The notes under the pieces were generated by a model that worked only from the letters and a program-made list of their open reading frames with translations, was not told the DNA's origin and did no database searches. DNA of 64,000 nucleotides from positions 62,001 through 126,000 of the forward strand of contig NZ_JACHIO010000016.1 in the NCBI RefSeq assembly GCF_014203225.1. Reading direction: 5' to 3'. This DNA is from Granulicella mallensis (GTDB lineage Bacteria; Acidobacteriota; Terriglobia; Terriglobales; Acidobacteriaceae). Every line of letters starts with the position of its first letter. The first letter of the stretch is position 1. Made by a program: the position numbers and the translations under genes. Of this stretch, positions 52,350-61,670 are shown one piece after another.

Positions 52350-53125
52350 AGGACCTTTACCTCGAACTTCAGCTTCTCGACGATCTTCGCCGCAATCTCA
52401 TCGGCCGAACCGGTCAACATCTCCGTCCGCTTCACGCGCTCCGGCGGCGCAACCTTCACCACCTCGTCGACCCGTGCGCCAGCGGCCACGGCTTCAACCT
52501 CGCGCGTCTCCTTCGACTTGGCTCTCTTGATTCCCATCAGCGTGGCATAGCGCAGCTTGTTGCCGCCGGACTGGATCGTCAGCAACGCGGGCAGCGGCAT
52601 CTCGATGTGCTGGAACCAGCCATCTTCGAGCTCACGTTTGACCTTGATTCCTGCTCCCGCGCGCTCTACCTGCAACACCAGCGTCGCGTGCGGCACACCC
52701 AGCAGCTCCGCCACCACAACGCCGGTCTGCCCCGCCCCGAGATCGTCCGACTGCAAGCCCGTCAGTACCAGGTCAGGCGACTCCGCCTTGATCGCCTCGG
52801 CCAGCAGCTTCGCCACGCCCAGCGTGTCGCGCGAAGGCAAGGCACCCTCCCCCTCCTCCGGCGTTACAACATGGATCGCGCGATCCGCGCCCTTCGCCAG
52901 CGCTTCGCGCAGCGTGCTCGTCACACGCTCCGGCCCGGCACACAGCACGACCACTTCTCCCTCGCTGTCGCGCTCCTTCAACTGCAACGCCTCTTCCAGC
53001 GCATACGCATCGGGTTCGTTCATCGTCCATGCCACATCGCTCTCGTCGACGCTGCGGCCATCCGCCGCAACCCGCACCGCGGCATCCCGTTCAGGAACCT
53101 GCTTCACTGCTACAATGATCTTCAT
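52346..53125 (-). CDS. etfB: Electron transfer flavoprotein, beta subunit
   Basis: A 259-residue partner of EtfA that binds AMP. The start MKIIVAVKQVPE is canonical, so ATG at 53125 was preferred to GTG at 53131, and GAGGGG precedes it by 4 bases. Other family segments are TMNEPDAYALEEALQL, LTGLQSDDLGAGQTG and the C-terminal helix. It is followed by etfA with an ATGA overlap and preceded 38 bases upstream by a membrane-protein gene on the same strand. Confidence 0.95.
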   Translation of the reverse strand: MKIIVAVKQVPERDAAVRVAADGRSVDESDVAWTMNEPDAYALEEALQLKERDSEGEVVVLCAGPERVTSTLREALAKGADRAIHVVTPEEGEGALPSRDTLGVAKLLAEAIKAESPDLVLTGLQSDDLGAGQTGVVVAELLGVPHATLVLQVERAGAGIKVKRELEDGWFQHIEMPLPALLTIQSGGNKLRYATLMGIKRAKSKETREVEAVAAGARVDEVVKVAPPERVKRTEMLTGSADEIAAKIVEKLKFEVKVL

Positions 53126-53163
53126 CGGCACCCCTCGACATCCATTAGACGCAACCGGTTAGC

Positions 53164-54741
53164 CTACCGCATCGGAGGCTCCGTCGTCTCGCCTGGCCGC
53201 CCCAGCTCCCAAAGCTCGTTATGACCGGAGTTGCGGTCAAAGGAAAAGCTTTGAGCCAGATGATAGTTGCGATGAACATACTCGCGAAAAGGGCCAGAGT
53301 TGTTTTCGTGTTTTAGAGATTCGGGACTCTCCGGAATCAATACGATGAAGTGGGGCGGATCGCGCCGAAAGGCCTGGAGCGCTGCGGCCACCTGGTCGGG
53401 GCGGGTGACACCATCGTCACCGATAAACTCTGTCGCAGCGGGATTGTCTAGCGCGAGATAGAGCCCTAACGAGGTCTGGTTGAACAACCCCTCCGAGGGA
53501 TGAGTATGCTGGGACATCCATTGAAACGCATGAAACTCCTGAACATCGGTAAACGCGGTTCGACCGAGCGGCAGGGTCAAGGTAGAGCGCTGATGAGTCT
53601 GACGATACGCCGTCAGGAAAAGTGAATAAGCCACCGCAACGACAGCCAGCGTGTTGCGAACAGCTCTCAGCAAAGGCCGTTGCTGATCGAGAAGCCACAC
53701 CAGGACGATGATCGCGGGAGGAGCGACCGTACTGAGGCGAAAGAGCCTGGGGGCGCTGGCCACCGACAAGAAGAGCGCGAGCCCTGCAAGATGCAGAAGA
53801 ACCAGATGCCGCCAAATGGCATCCACCGGCTCCGTGCGTTTACGCCATAGCTTGTAAAGTCCGAAGAAATAAACGTAAGGCACGACGGCATAGATAAATA
53901 AAACCGGAGGCAGACGAACGATCTCGGGAAAGGAGTGAACCGACGGAATCTGCCGCAGATAGGTTCGCGGTGAATTCACATCGCCGGAGGACATATATCG
54001 GACAGGCACCAGAACCAGATCGAAGAAGACAGTATGAAGACCTGCCTTGCAGACGTAATAGCCGAGAACGGAAGTGACGATCAGCACAAACGGCAGGGTC
54101 AGCGCCGACAGCCGTACCAGGATTCGATCTCCCTGCTCATCGGATCTCCAGAGCCATAGCAAATAGACGATCAGAGCGGCGAAGACCAGGGCTCCCTGCG
54201 TCTGGGTAAAGAGTGTCGCAATACCGCAAAGCGCTCCGGCCGCAACGATCCGCCAAAGACTTGCGCCTCTCATCAGGACAAGAACAGCCATCAAAGCGGT
54301 GAGCGTGCTGTACCAGTGGTGCGTCGCATCCAAGCCCGAGTTGAAGTCGAAGATCAGAAACAACAGGGCTGGAAGCAGAACGAGGGGACCACGAAAGATT
54401 CTGCCGCTAATCTGAAGCACGACCCAGAAAAGGGCAAGCCCCAGAACGATGGTCCACGCCTGCATTACCCAGGCGTGAATACCGAAGACACGGAACGCCG
54501 CCGCATAGAGAAGGTCCGTGCCCGGAGTGACCAGCTCAAAGAAATCACGATAGAGAACCTGGCCGTGAGCCACACGCACAGCGCGCGCAAAGAACAGGAT
54601 CTGGTCTCCCTGGGCGAGATAAGGAGTCCCAGGCAGCAGAAAGGTTCGCAGATAGAGAAAGAGCAGGGCTCCAGCGAAGGAGACCAGCAGAAGAGGACGA
54701 GACAAAGGCCCTGCGCGATGCGGTGACGTGACTTGTTCCAT
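53164..54741 (-). CDS. Polytopic membrane protein, GT-C glycosyltransferase-like
   Basis: A 525-residue protein with about eleven hydrophobic helices and a C-terminal soluble domain of about 120 residues (FNQTSLGLYLAL...). The first loop GDQILFFARAVRVAHGQVLYRDFFELVTPGTDL follows the GT-C pattern. It shares architecture with 11998-13551. It ends 38 bases before etfB, so it may head that operon; a functional link with ETF is not evident. Start ATG at 54741. Confidence 0.65.
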   Translation of the reverse strand: MEQVTSPHRAGPLSRPLLLVSFAGALLFLYLRTFLLPGTPYLAQGDQILFFARAVRVAHGQVLYRDFFELVTPGTDLLYAAAFRVFGIHAWVMQAWTIVLGLALFWVVLQISGRIFRGPLVLLPALLFLIFDFNSGLDATHHWYSTLTALMAVLVLMRGASLWRIVAAGALCGIATLFTQTQGALVFAALIVYLLWLWRSDEQGDRILVRLSALTLPFVLIVTSVLGYYVCKAGLHTVFFDLVLVPVRYMSSGDVNSPRTYLRQIPSVHSFPEIVRLPPVLFIYAVVPYVYFFGLYKLWRKRTEPVDAIWRHLVLLHLAGLALFLSVASAPRLFRLSTVAPPAIIVLVWLLDQQRPLLRAVRNTLAVVAVAYSLFLTAYRQTHQRSTLTLPLGRTAFTDVQEFHAFQWMSQHTHPSEGLFNQTSLGLYLALDNPAATEFIGDDGVTRPDQVAAALQAFRRDPPHFIVLIPESPESLKHENNSGPFREYVHRNYHLAQSFSFDRNSGHNELWELGRPGETTEPPMR

Positions 54742-54968
54742 AAGGGAGCTTGCTCAAAGCATGGCATGACCGAGATAGCCAGACAATCAAAATCGCTCCG
54801 TGGAAAGCAGTTCGATGATTTCGCACGTTTTCGCTTGTTCCTCCCAACCCAAAGGAGACGCTCGTAAGTAGTAGAGGGCAACAAGAAGATGGCAAAGCTT
54901 TCGCGGCAGGACTTCACGGCGCTCTGTACGATCGCGCGACGTCGCGGATATGCGATCCTGAAATAGCC

Positions 54969-55295
54969 ATGCACAGCTCCATCACAAACCGCAGTAAGGC
55001 CGCAGCCCTGCTGCTCTGCGCTTTGCTGGTTGTGATGAGCATCGTCTCGCCGATATGTCCCACCTGCGATGGCCTTGGAGGCTGGCACAGCAGCCACGCC
55101 CCTCTGGCCGACAAGCAGGCACCGCCCGCGAACGACACCTGCAATGGAGTCTGTTCCTGCTGCGGCTTCCACTGGCTGCCACCCCGGCAGACGCAGTTGT
55201 TTACCGTCGCTGTCGTGACGATCGTTCCCGTCTTGTGGAAGGAACATTACCCGACACACTATACCCCGCCACCTTTCCAGCCTCCCCGCGTTTAG
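54969..55295 (+). CDS. Small exported Cys-rich protein
   Basis: A 108-residue protein with an N-terminal export helix (AAALLLCALLVVMSIVSPI), then CPTCDG, GWHSSHAP and CNGVCSCCGFHW. The clustering of Cys and His suggests metal binding, resembling DUF2946-like proteins. It is the first of three same-strand genes (54969, 55362, 56582) that look like metal handling. No named family was recognised with certainty. Confidence 0.6.
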   Translation: MHSSITNRSKAAALLLCALLVVMSIVSPICPTCDGLGGWHSSHAPLADKQAPPANDTCNGVCSCCGFHWLPPRQTQLFTVAVVTIVPVLWKEHYPTHYTPPPFQPPRV

Positions 55296-55361
55296 CCCAG
55301 AACAGAAATCGCAACACACGCTTCGGCGTGCGATCTCACTTCTTTCTGGAGCCTGAAATTC

Positions 55362-56168
55362 ATGACACAACTTCGCTGCGCCCTTCTCGGGGCGGCTACC
55401 CTGCTCTGCATGGCGCAGATGCAGGCACAAACTCCTGCCGTGGAAACACCAGAGGCCAATCCGGGCCGCCCTACCGTCTCCACGCCTGCGACACTAACAC
55501 CCGTGGGATATCTGCAGTTTGAAAACGGCGGTCTCTACGCCCAGACATCGCCCGAATTCAAAACGCGATTCGGTATCAACCAGGTCACGAAACTCGCCGT
55601 AACCTCCCGCCTGCAGTTGCTGGCGCTCTCCGAACCGTTCGTCCACGCGACGGGAGCGGAGGTCTCAGGAGACCGCCCCGGCGAGGTCTTTGCCGGATTG
55701 CAGGCGGTGGCTCTATCGGGAACAGGTCACACTCCCACGGTGAGCCTTAGCTATATCCGCCGGCTCTACGAGAGCCCCGCACCGGAGATCGACATCGGCA
55801 CCTTCCGGCAGAGCGCGCTTTTCCTGGTAAGCGACGATCTCGGCGGATTCCACTTCGACGTGAACGGTGTCTTCTCCGAGCAAGCGGAAGGAACCGTTCG
55901 TCGCGGGCAATTCGGTCAAACGCTTTCGGTCTCTCACCCGCTGGGCCGGTTCACCCTCTCGGGCGAGCTCTGGCACTTTACGCAGCCGCTCACGAGAGGA
56001 AACGCCGTCGGTAACCTATGGGCAGGCTCCTATCCGATCAGGAAGAATCTGGTCGTAGATGCAGGCTTCGATCATGGCCTGACCTCTTCCTCGACGCATT
56101 GGGAGGAGTTCGCAGGCTTTACGTATGTTCTGCCTCATCGGCTGTGGGGAGGGCGGGAAAAGCATTAG
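55362..56168 (+). CDS. Outer-membrane beta-barrel-like protein
   Basis: A 268-residue exported protein. The signal peptide (CALLGAATLLCMAQMQA) is followed by alternating hydrophobic beta strands such as YLQFENGGLYAQTS, GEVFAGLQAVALSG and TVSLSYIRRLY, ending in a strand-rich C-terminus. It resembles MetA-pathway-type (phenol degradation) outer-membrane proteins. It follows the Cys-rich gene by 66 bases and probably shares its transcript. Ligand unknown. Confidence 0.6.
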   Translation: MTQLRCALLGAATLLCMAQMQAQTPAVETPEANPGRPTVSTPATLTPVGYLQFENGGLYAQTSPEFKTRFGINQVTKLAVTSRLQLLALSEPFVHATGAEVSGDRPGEVFAGLQAVALSGTGHTPTVSLSYIRRLYESPAPEIDIGTFRQSALFLVSDDLGGFHFDVNGVFSEQAEGTVRRGQFGQTLSVSHPLGRFTLSGELWHFTQPLTRGNAVGNLWAGSYPIRKNLVVDAGFDHGLTSSSTHWEEFAGFTYVLPHRLWGGREKH

Positions 56169-56214
56169 GACCTGACAACGCTCGCGCCCTAAAGAATCAG
56201 ATCAGAAGCGAATC

Positions 56215-56470
56215 AGGAACATAGCGCGAAGCGCGTTCCCTGACGCTTTAGCGTCGCGGGAGTCGGAGGGAGCCGTAGCCTTTAGGCTACGGAATAAGGG
56301 GGCAGGCAAGAATCGGGCTTTAGCCCCAGGCCTTTTGTGCGCATTCGAAAGAAGGCCCGGGCCTAAAGGCCACATCTTTGCTAAGCCTGAATTCCGTAGC
56401 CTAAAGGCTACGGCTCCCTCCGCCCCGCGACGCTGAAGCGTCACGTTTTGCGCTTCGCGCTTTTGTGCAG
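56215..56470. repeat. Family VI long inverted repeat
   Basis: AGCGCGAAGCGCGTTCC, TGACGCTTTAGCGTCGCGG, GGAGGGAGCCGTAGCCTTTA and GGCTACGGAATAAG on the left are matched by reverse-complement blocks up to about 56463, including CCGTAGCCTAAAGGCTACGG. The left half recurs at 57040-57165. Spacer: AGGCCCGGGCCTAAAGGCC. No gene in 56169-56581. Confidence 0.75.
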
Positions 56471-56581
56471 GAGCCTGAATGCAACAAATTTTCCGATACA
56501 TCAGACAGAACGCCTTTAGCATCGCAGAAAAACTCCCAGGTATTGCTAACAGGAGCACATTCTCGATACCCTAGAAACATC

Positions 56582-57004
56582 ATGCGCCTGCAATCTGAAA
56601 TCGTTCTCGAACCAACCGCTACCGCATGGGCCGACCGCGTCGGGATATGGACATCCGTCCTTTGCGTCGTTCACTGCCTGATCACGCCGATCCTGCTTTC
56701 GATGTCGACAGTCTTTGTGCACTTCCTTCCGTCGGAGGAGCGGACGCATCGGTCGCTGGCGCTGATGATCGCGCTCATCGGAACGATTGCGCTCATCAGG
56801 GGATTCCGCACTCATCGGCGGGCGCGAGTGATTCTCCTGATGGCCGCAGGATTGGCCTGCATCTTCTTCGCGGCCTTTGCAGGAGATCGGCTGCCCGGTC
56901 ATTGGGCCGAGGTTGGGATCACCTTTTGTGGCAGTCTCCTCATGATTTCAGCTCACCGCCTGAATCACACGTTCTGCAAAGACTGCGCCTGCTCAAGCCG
57001 GTAG
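56582..57004 (+). CDS. MerC-domain membrane protein
   Basis: A 140-residue protein with four helices. The first helix reads VLCVVHCLITPILLS, the Cys-His-Cys context of MerC-domain proteins; the C-terminal tail HRLNHTFCKDCACSSR carries four Cys/His that could bind metal. MerC of mercury operons imports Hg2+; the chromosomal homologues are of uncertain metal. ATG at 56582 is the plausible start; the reading frame extends further upstream into repeat sequence. Confidence 0.75.
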   Translation: MRLQSEIVLEPTATAWADRVGIWTSVLCVVHCLITPILLSMSTVFVHFLPSEERTHRSLALMIALIGTIALIRGFRTHRRARVILLMAAGLACIFFAAFAGDRLPGHWAEVGITFCGSLLMISAHRLNHTFCKDCACSSR

Positions 57005-57023
57005 ATAGATGAAGAGGATGAAC

Positions 57024-57165
57024 TAAGGTGTGTCATCCAATTGCGCGAAGCGCGTTCCGTGACGCTTCAGCGTCACGGAGACGGAGGGAGCCGTAGCCTT
57101 TAGGCTACGGAATAAGGACACGCAAGAATTGGGCTTTAGCCCCGGGCCTCTTGTTCACAGCCGAA
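57024..57165. repeat. Family VI left half with 17-nt motif
   Basis: TAAGGTGTGTCATCCAA (57024-57040) matches the shared motif and is followed at once by the family VI left-half blocks GCGCGAAGCGCGTTCC, TGACGCTTCAGCGTCACGG and GGAGCCGTAGCCTTTAGGC. The right half present at 56340-56470 is absent. It lies between convergent genes. Confidence 0.65.
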
Positions 57166-57229
57166 AAAGGCCAATCCCTCCGGGCTATTGAATGGCACAC
57201 CCTTGCCAGTTTTCCCATTCTTGAGTGAT

Positions 57230-58510
57230 CTACGAACCGTGCAGCAGCAGATGCATCGCGATAGCACCACCCAGAGCGACGAAAAGCGCAACCGGCATAA
57301 CGACGATGCCAACCTTCAGAAAATCCCAAAAGCTCACATCCAGCTTTTCCTTCCGCAGAGCAAGCAGCCAGAGGATGGTTGCAAGCGATCCCGTTACGGA
57401 AAGATTGGGCCCCAGATCAATTCCGATCAGCACCGCATTCGCGAGCAAGCCCTTCACCTGTGCGACATGCAAGGTCGCCCCCGCAATCAATCCGAGCGGA
57501 AGATTGTTCACGAGATTGTTCGCAATGCCTACCGCATACCCGACGACCAGCGCGCCTGCTACCGTGGGAAGGCTCTGCGCCCAGGCCAGCCACGCCTGAG
57601 TGAACTTCAGAGCGCCCTGGCTCTCGACCGCGTCCACCAGGAGAAACAATCCTGCGACGAGAACCAATGTTCCCCAGCTAATCTCGGCAGCCAGTTTGAG
57701 CGGATTGCTCTTTGCCTTGATCGAAACGATGGCTGTAATCACCAGAGCCGCGAGGCAGGTAGGAAGCCCCAAATCTTTCTTCATCGCCGAAGCCGTCAGG
57801 AGAACGGCGATCATCACAGCCAGACCCGTAAGGACCAGCTTGCCGTTCGTACTGAGAGGCGCGTCCTCGGCCTCGCTGTCGATCGTCTCGCAAAGTTCTT
57901 TACGAAACAGGAAGCGCATCACAAGGTAGGTTGCGCCGATCGAAAGCAGTGACGGTACACCGAACAAGGCCAGCCACTGTCCAAGCGGTGGCATGCCCGT
58001 ATGGAAGACCACGAGGTTTGCAGGATTGGAGATCGGCAGCACGAAGGACGCGGCGTTCGCGATCAGCGCGCAGATAAAAAGATAAGGAAGAGGTTGAATC
58101 TTTGCCTTCCGGATGGCGGTCAGAATCGCAGGCGTGAGGACCACCGCCGTCGCGTCGTTCGACATGAAGATCGTGACCAGCGTTCCGACGGCATACACCA
58201 TGGTGAACAGCCGCGTGCAGGAGCCCTTCGCGCTACGCACCGCGACCGATGAAACCCAATCGAAGACGCCCTGCTCGCGAGCCAGTTCGGAGAGCAGCAT
58301 CATGCCGATCAGGAAGAGATAGACGTCCGATCCCTCGGCCACGGCGTGTCCCGCAAGAGGCAGTGGAACGAGACGAAGAGCAACCAGCAGCAGAGCCCCA
58401 CCACTGATCCAATAGACCTCCGCAATGCCGCGCGGGCGCACCAGCATGAGCAGGATGCTGAGCGCCACGATGAGCGGCAGGAGAATATGCGCTAGAGCGG
58501 AAGCAGGCAC
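57230..58510 (-). CDS. ArsB/SLC13-like anion transporter
   Basis: A 426-residue permease with about eleven helices. The segments VTIFMSNDATAVVLTPAIL and AASFVLPISNPANLVVF are the two duplicated helix-hairpin motifs of the ArsB/ion transporter superfamily, used for arsenite or carboxylate. The start is GTG at 58510, 6 bases after the oxidoreductase stop, so they are in one transcription unit. The arsenite assignment is family-based; other anions are possible as no arsR or arsC is near. Confidence 0.8.
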   Translation of the reverse strand: MPASALAHILLPLIVALSILLMLVRPRGIAEVYWISGGALLLVALRLVPLPLAGHAVAEGSDVYLFLIGMMLLSELAREQGVFDWVSSVAVRSAKGSCTRLFTMVYAVGTLVTIFMSNDATAVVLTPAILTAIRKAKIQPLPYLFICALIANAASFVLPISNPANLVVFHTGMPPLGQWLALFGVPSLLSIGATYLVMRFLFRKELCETIDSEAEDAPLSTNGKLVLTGLAVMIAVLLTASAMKKDLGLPTCLAALVITAIVSIKAKSNPLKLAAEISWGTLVLVAGLFLLVDAVESQGALKFTQAWLAWAQSLPTVAGALVVGYAVGIANNLVNNLPLGLIAGATLHVAQVKGLLANAVLIGIDLGPNLSVTGSLATILWLLALRKEKLDVSFWDFLKVGIVVMPVALFVALGGAIAMHLLLHGS

Positions 58511-58516
58511 CTGCGG

Positions 58517-60490
58517 TTAGATGCCGACAGTCTCTTCGGGAGAAGCCGGACGCAGCGCTCGCGCCGTCAACTGCGCGATATCCAGCAACTGCGGCGGCTT
58601 TCCTCCACCGACCGCACCCAGGGCATCGCGGAACATCGTATTGCAGAACGGACATGCCGTGCCAATGGTCTGTGCCCCGGTGGCGACAAGCTCCTTCGCG
58701 CGCACGTGGCTTACACGCTCCCCAGTCTCTTCGCCGAGAAACGCCAGCCCTCCGCCCGCGCCGCAGCAGAACGATCGCTCATGGTTGCGCTCGGCTTCGA
58801 CCAGCGAACCCGCAGCAGCAACGACCGCACGCGGCTCTTCGTAGACGTCCTGGTAGCGGCCCAGATAGCAGGGGTCGTGGTAGACGATGCTCTCGCCCTT
58901 CTGTTTTGGCAGCTTGTCCGCAAAGCGCGCCATGAACTCAGAGTGGTGTTCGATCTCGGGCGCAATACCGTACTCACGCCAGTCGGTGGCGATGGTGCGT
59001 ACACAGTGCGGGCAGATGGCGACGATCTTCTTCACCTGCGCCTGCTCGAAGGCTTTCAATCCAGCCTCGGCGAGAGAGCCGAAGACGAGATCGTTGCCGA
59101 GGCGGCGTGCGGGATCACCCGTGCACTTCTCTTTCTTCAACACCCCGAAGCTCGTGCCGAGATAGCGCATCACACGTGCGAAGTCGGCGATGATCTCGCG
59201 GCCCTTGGGGTCGTAGCCGCCCATGCAACCCAGCCACAGACAGTACTCCTGCGAGCCATCGAAGATCGGGAACTCCTGTTTGGCGATGAACTTCTCACGC
59301 TCCAGCGCGCTCAGGCCCAGCGCATTGCCCTGCTTCTCGAGCGCGAGGAAGAGCTTGGTGCCGTAGCGGTCCTCCCACGCGCCGGTGTTGACCGCACCGC
59401 GCCGCAGTCCGACCATGATCGGCAGATGTTCTACGCCGACCGGGCACTGGTACTCGCACGCGCCGCAGGTCGTGCATTCAAAGGCGGCCTCCATCGACAG
59501 ATAATTTGCGGCCGGGTTGTCCGGCGAAGCATTGGCTGTCTCTTCCCGCATCTCGTTCAGCAATGGCGTCTCGCTGGCCGGGCCGAAGGTATTGAGATAG
59601 CTGCGCACGCCCAGCACAATCTCTTTCGGGTTGAGCACCTTCCCTGTCGTCGAAGCCGGACAGTGCTCGGTGCAGCGACCGCACTCCACGCAGCTGTACG
59701 CCTGCAGCGAGATGATCTGCGTGAGGTCCTTGCCCGCCACGAGGCCGAAGTCTTCGTCGCCCTCCAGCTTCGGTATCTGCGAGAACTCGCCGCGCTTGAG
59801 GAAGACCGTCAGCGGGCTCAGCACGAGATGCAGGTGCTTGGTGTGCGGGATCAGCGGCAGAAAGATCAGCAACGCCAGCGTGTGGGTCCACCAAAGGAGC
59901 TGTACGGCCACGCTATCGTCCGCCACAAAGAACGCAGCGAGGTAGCTGACCATCAACACAAAGATCAGCCCGGCGATCACACCGGACTCGACCGAGACCT
60001 TCTCCCCCAGCCAGCGCGGACGCGAGATGAAACGCCGCCAGAATAGTCCGGCGATCGATACCGCAACCAGCACCGCCCAGATGCCGGCGAAGCCGAAGTA
60101 GAACGTCCCCACGAAGCCCGCGTGCTGCAGAAATCCAAGGCGCAATCCCGTCGCGAGATGGTTGAGGCTGACCAGCGCAAACGCCAGGAATCCCCAGAAG
60201 ACAAAGGCATGCGCGATGCCCGGCAGAGGCCGCTGGCGAATCACCTTCGCCTGGCAGAGGACCTCCCAGACGAAGACCCAGACGCGCCTGCCCACAGGGG
60301 CGAACGAGAAGTCCGCATCCTTCTTCGAGCGCCAGATGTTGCCGGCAATCGGCCACAGCCGCCAGAGAAACAGGGCTGCCGAAGCGGCGCACAAAAGCAG
60401 CAGCAAGACCATCTCGATAACCGAAAAACGCAACGGTTCAGCGAGGACAATACCCGCCAAAGCTCTCATCTCGAAACCAACAGCAGCCAC
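58517..60490 (-). CDS. Membrane Fe-S oxidoreductase (NarI/HdrD-like, EMO-type)
   Basis: A 657-residue protein. The N-terminal 240 residues contain five to six helices like cytochrome b of NarI, with several His. Two 4Fe-4S clusters follow (CVECGRCTEHCP, CTTCGACEYQCP), then two CCG-domain cysteine sets (LGCMGGYDP, FCCGAGGG, CPFCNTMF) as in HdrD. This matches ETF:(methyl)menaquinone oxidoreductase (EMO) and similar proteins. GTG at 60490 has GGAGG 5 bases before it; the ATG at 60469 has no site. Located 5 kb from etfBA. Confidence 0.85.
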   Translation of the reverse strand: MAAVGFEMRALAGIVLAEPLRFSVIEMVLLLLLCAASAALFLWRLWPIAGNIWRSKKDADFSFAPVGRRVWVFVWEVLCQAKVIRQRPLPGIAHAFVFWGFLAFALVSLNHLATGLRLGFLQHAGFVGTFYFGFAGIWAVLVAVSIAGLFWRRFISRPRWLGEKVSVESGVIAGLIFVLMVSYLAAFFVADDSVAVQLLWWTHTLALLIFLPLIPHTKHLHLVLSPLTVFLKRGEFSQIPKLEGDEDFGLVAGKDLTQIISLQAYSCVECGRCTEHCPASTTGKVLNPKEIVLGVRSYLNTFGPASETPLLNEMREETANASPDNPAANYLSMEAAFECTTCGACEYQCPVGVEHLPIMVGLRRGAVNTGAWEDRYGTKLFLALEKQGNALGLSALEREKFIAKQEFPIFDGSQEYCLWLGCMGGYDPKGREIIADFARVMRYLGTSFGVLKKEKCTGDPARRLGNDLVFGSLAEAGLKAFEQAQVKKIVAICPHCVRTIATDWREYGIAPEIEHHSEFMARFADKLPKQKGESIVYHDPCYLGRYQDVYEEPRAVVAAAGSLVEAERNHERSFCCGAGGGLAFLGEETGERVSHVRAKELVATGAQTIGTACPFCNTMFRDALGAVGGGKPPQLLDIAQLTARALRPASPEETVGI

Positions 60491-60569
60491 TCGTGCCTCC
60501 GCATAAGAGCGAACTTGCCACAATAGCAGATGCGGGCCCCCATTGTGCTGGCCCTGTAACTCTTTCCGT

Positions 60570-60838
60570 TTTGAAAGGGCGGGGCTTTCAGCCCCGCCAG
60601 TAGGAACCGCCGGATACAGTGACTTTAGTCACTGAGGGTACGATGCCTGGGCAAACCTAAACGCTTCTGAAAGGCAAAGACCTTCCAAGGGATGGAGTCA
60701 CTGCCCCGATAGACATCGTTCCCTCCGCGGCTGAAGCCGCTTTATTCCCTGTGTTGTCCCAACGGTGGGGCTGAAGCCCCGCCCCTTCAAAGCCAAAGGC
60801 TGGCCAAATCCTGACGCAAAGTTGGATGACACACCCTA
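60570..60838. repeat. GGGGCTTTCAGCCCCG repeat (family VIII) with 17-nt motif at its end
   Basis: AAAGGGCGGGGCTTTCAGCC at about 60576-60595 mirrors GGTGGGGCTGAAGCCCCGCC at about 60764-60783. The 17-nt motif occurs on the minus strand at 60822-60838 (TTGGATGACACACCCTA). Intervening GACTTTAGTCACT and AGCGGC palindromes add smaller hairpins. No gene in 60491-60899 otherwise. Confidence 0.6.
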
Positions 60839-60851
60839 GGCACACCAAACA

Positions 60852-60880
60852 AAAACGGCGAGCCGAAGCTCGCCGTTTCG
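60852..60880 (-). terminator. Terminator of the 60900 gene
   Basis: A perfect stem AAACGGCGAGC/GCTCGCCGTTT with a 4-base loop (CGAA), about 20 bases beyond the stop codon. Adenines flank it on the plus strand, giving U-rich sequence on the minus strand. Confidence 0.8.
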
Positions 60881-60899
60881 TTATTCCAAAAACCACTCT

Positions 60900-61181
60900 C
60901 TAGTAAGAGAAGAACTCGTTGACGCCACGGCGCATGCGGAGACCCTTGATCAGGAAGGTCACGGCGCAGGTGAATACCAACATGTCCCAATAGACCATAG
61001 GGTGAGCCCAGCCGGGCGAATAGGTTGCATCCTGTCCGCTCCAGAGCAGAACGAAGACGCTGACCAGCAGGAACTGGAAGCCCATCACCAGAAACAGGTG
61101 GCCGCGACGGCGGCGTTGATCCAGGTGCGCTACCTCAGCGGGGGTCAGGCTACGTTCTTCTACGGGGATGAGAGCTGCCAT
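60900..61181 (-). CDS. Small two-helix membrane protein
   Basis: A 93-residue protein of unknown function. A charged N-terminus (MAALIPVEERSLTPAEVAHL, RRRR) precedes two hydrophobic helices (LFLVMGFQFLLVSVFVLLW, MVYWDMLVFTCAVTFLIKGL). AGGAG stands 8 bases before the ATG at 61181. It has its own terminator. No family was recognised. Confidence 0.75.
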   Translation of the reverse strand: MAALIPVEERSLTPAEVAHLDQRRRRGHLFLVMGFQFLLVSVFVLLWSGQDATYSPGWAHPMVYWDMLVFTCAVTFLIKGLRMRRGVNEFFSY

Positions 61182-61322
61182 GGTAAGTCTCCTGCTAAAT
61201 CTTGTCGCGCGGTTAGAGCGCTGCAAGCTCATTAAATCACAACCTGCCCTGTGAACCACAAAGGCCATTGCCGAATCGGTAACACCTAAACCAACGCTTG
61301 AGGTGGGGTTAACTCCCTTGGT

Positions 61323-61670
61323 TCACCTCTGCGAGCGTCGGCTGAAGGCTGCCTTGATCCGCTCGGCGCGGTTCTCCGTGGGCCCTACCGCAGCCTCCTG
61401 CAGCTCCGCCACGGACTGTATCCCTATGACCTCAAACCGCTTACGGCAGCGAATATTCTTGCACCCGACCATATCGTCGCGCCGGACCATGTAGCTCTGG
61501 GCCTTGGCAAAGCGTGCGCGGTCGCGCTCATCGGCTCCACGAGGAACCTGCGGCTTCTTGCGCCGTACCAGCCAGCCCAGTTGATATTCGCCCGCCTGGC
61601 CACAGTGCGGACAGGTCATGGTGTGCGTCCGCTGCTCCGGCTGCTCGTCAAAAAAATCGCGTTCTTCCAT
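61323..61670 (-). CDS. Small zinc-ribbon protein
   Basis: A 115-residue soluble protein with CPHCGQAGEYQLGW and, about 50 residues later, CKNIRCRKRF, a split CxxC/CxxxxC zinc-ribbon pattern. The C-terminus is basic (KAAFSRRSQR). GGAGG stands 8 bases before the ATG at 61670, so an in-frame GTG at 61679 was rejected. Function unknown; nucleic-acid binding is plausible. Confidence 0.7.
   Translation of the reverse strand: MEERDFFDEQPEQRTHTMTCPHCGQAGEYQLGWLVRRKKPQVPRGADERDRARFAKAQSYMVRRDDMVGCKNIRCRKRFEVIGIQSVAELQEAAVGPTENRAERIKAAFSRRSQR

Noticed and set aside
53164..55430. Long minus-strand frames over the glycosyltransferase-like gene and the Cys-rich gene
   Set aside because: The 54465-55430 frame overlaps two better genes and gives a composition unlike a protein.
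58517..60490. Glycolate oxidase iron-sulfur subunit or heterodisulfide reductase alone
   Set aside because: The N-terminal NarI-like membrane domain fits the EMO type better, and no hdrA or glcD homologue is nearby.
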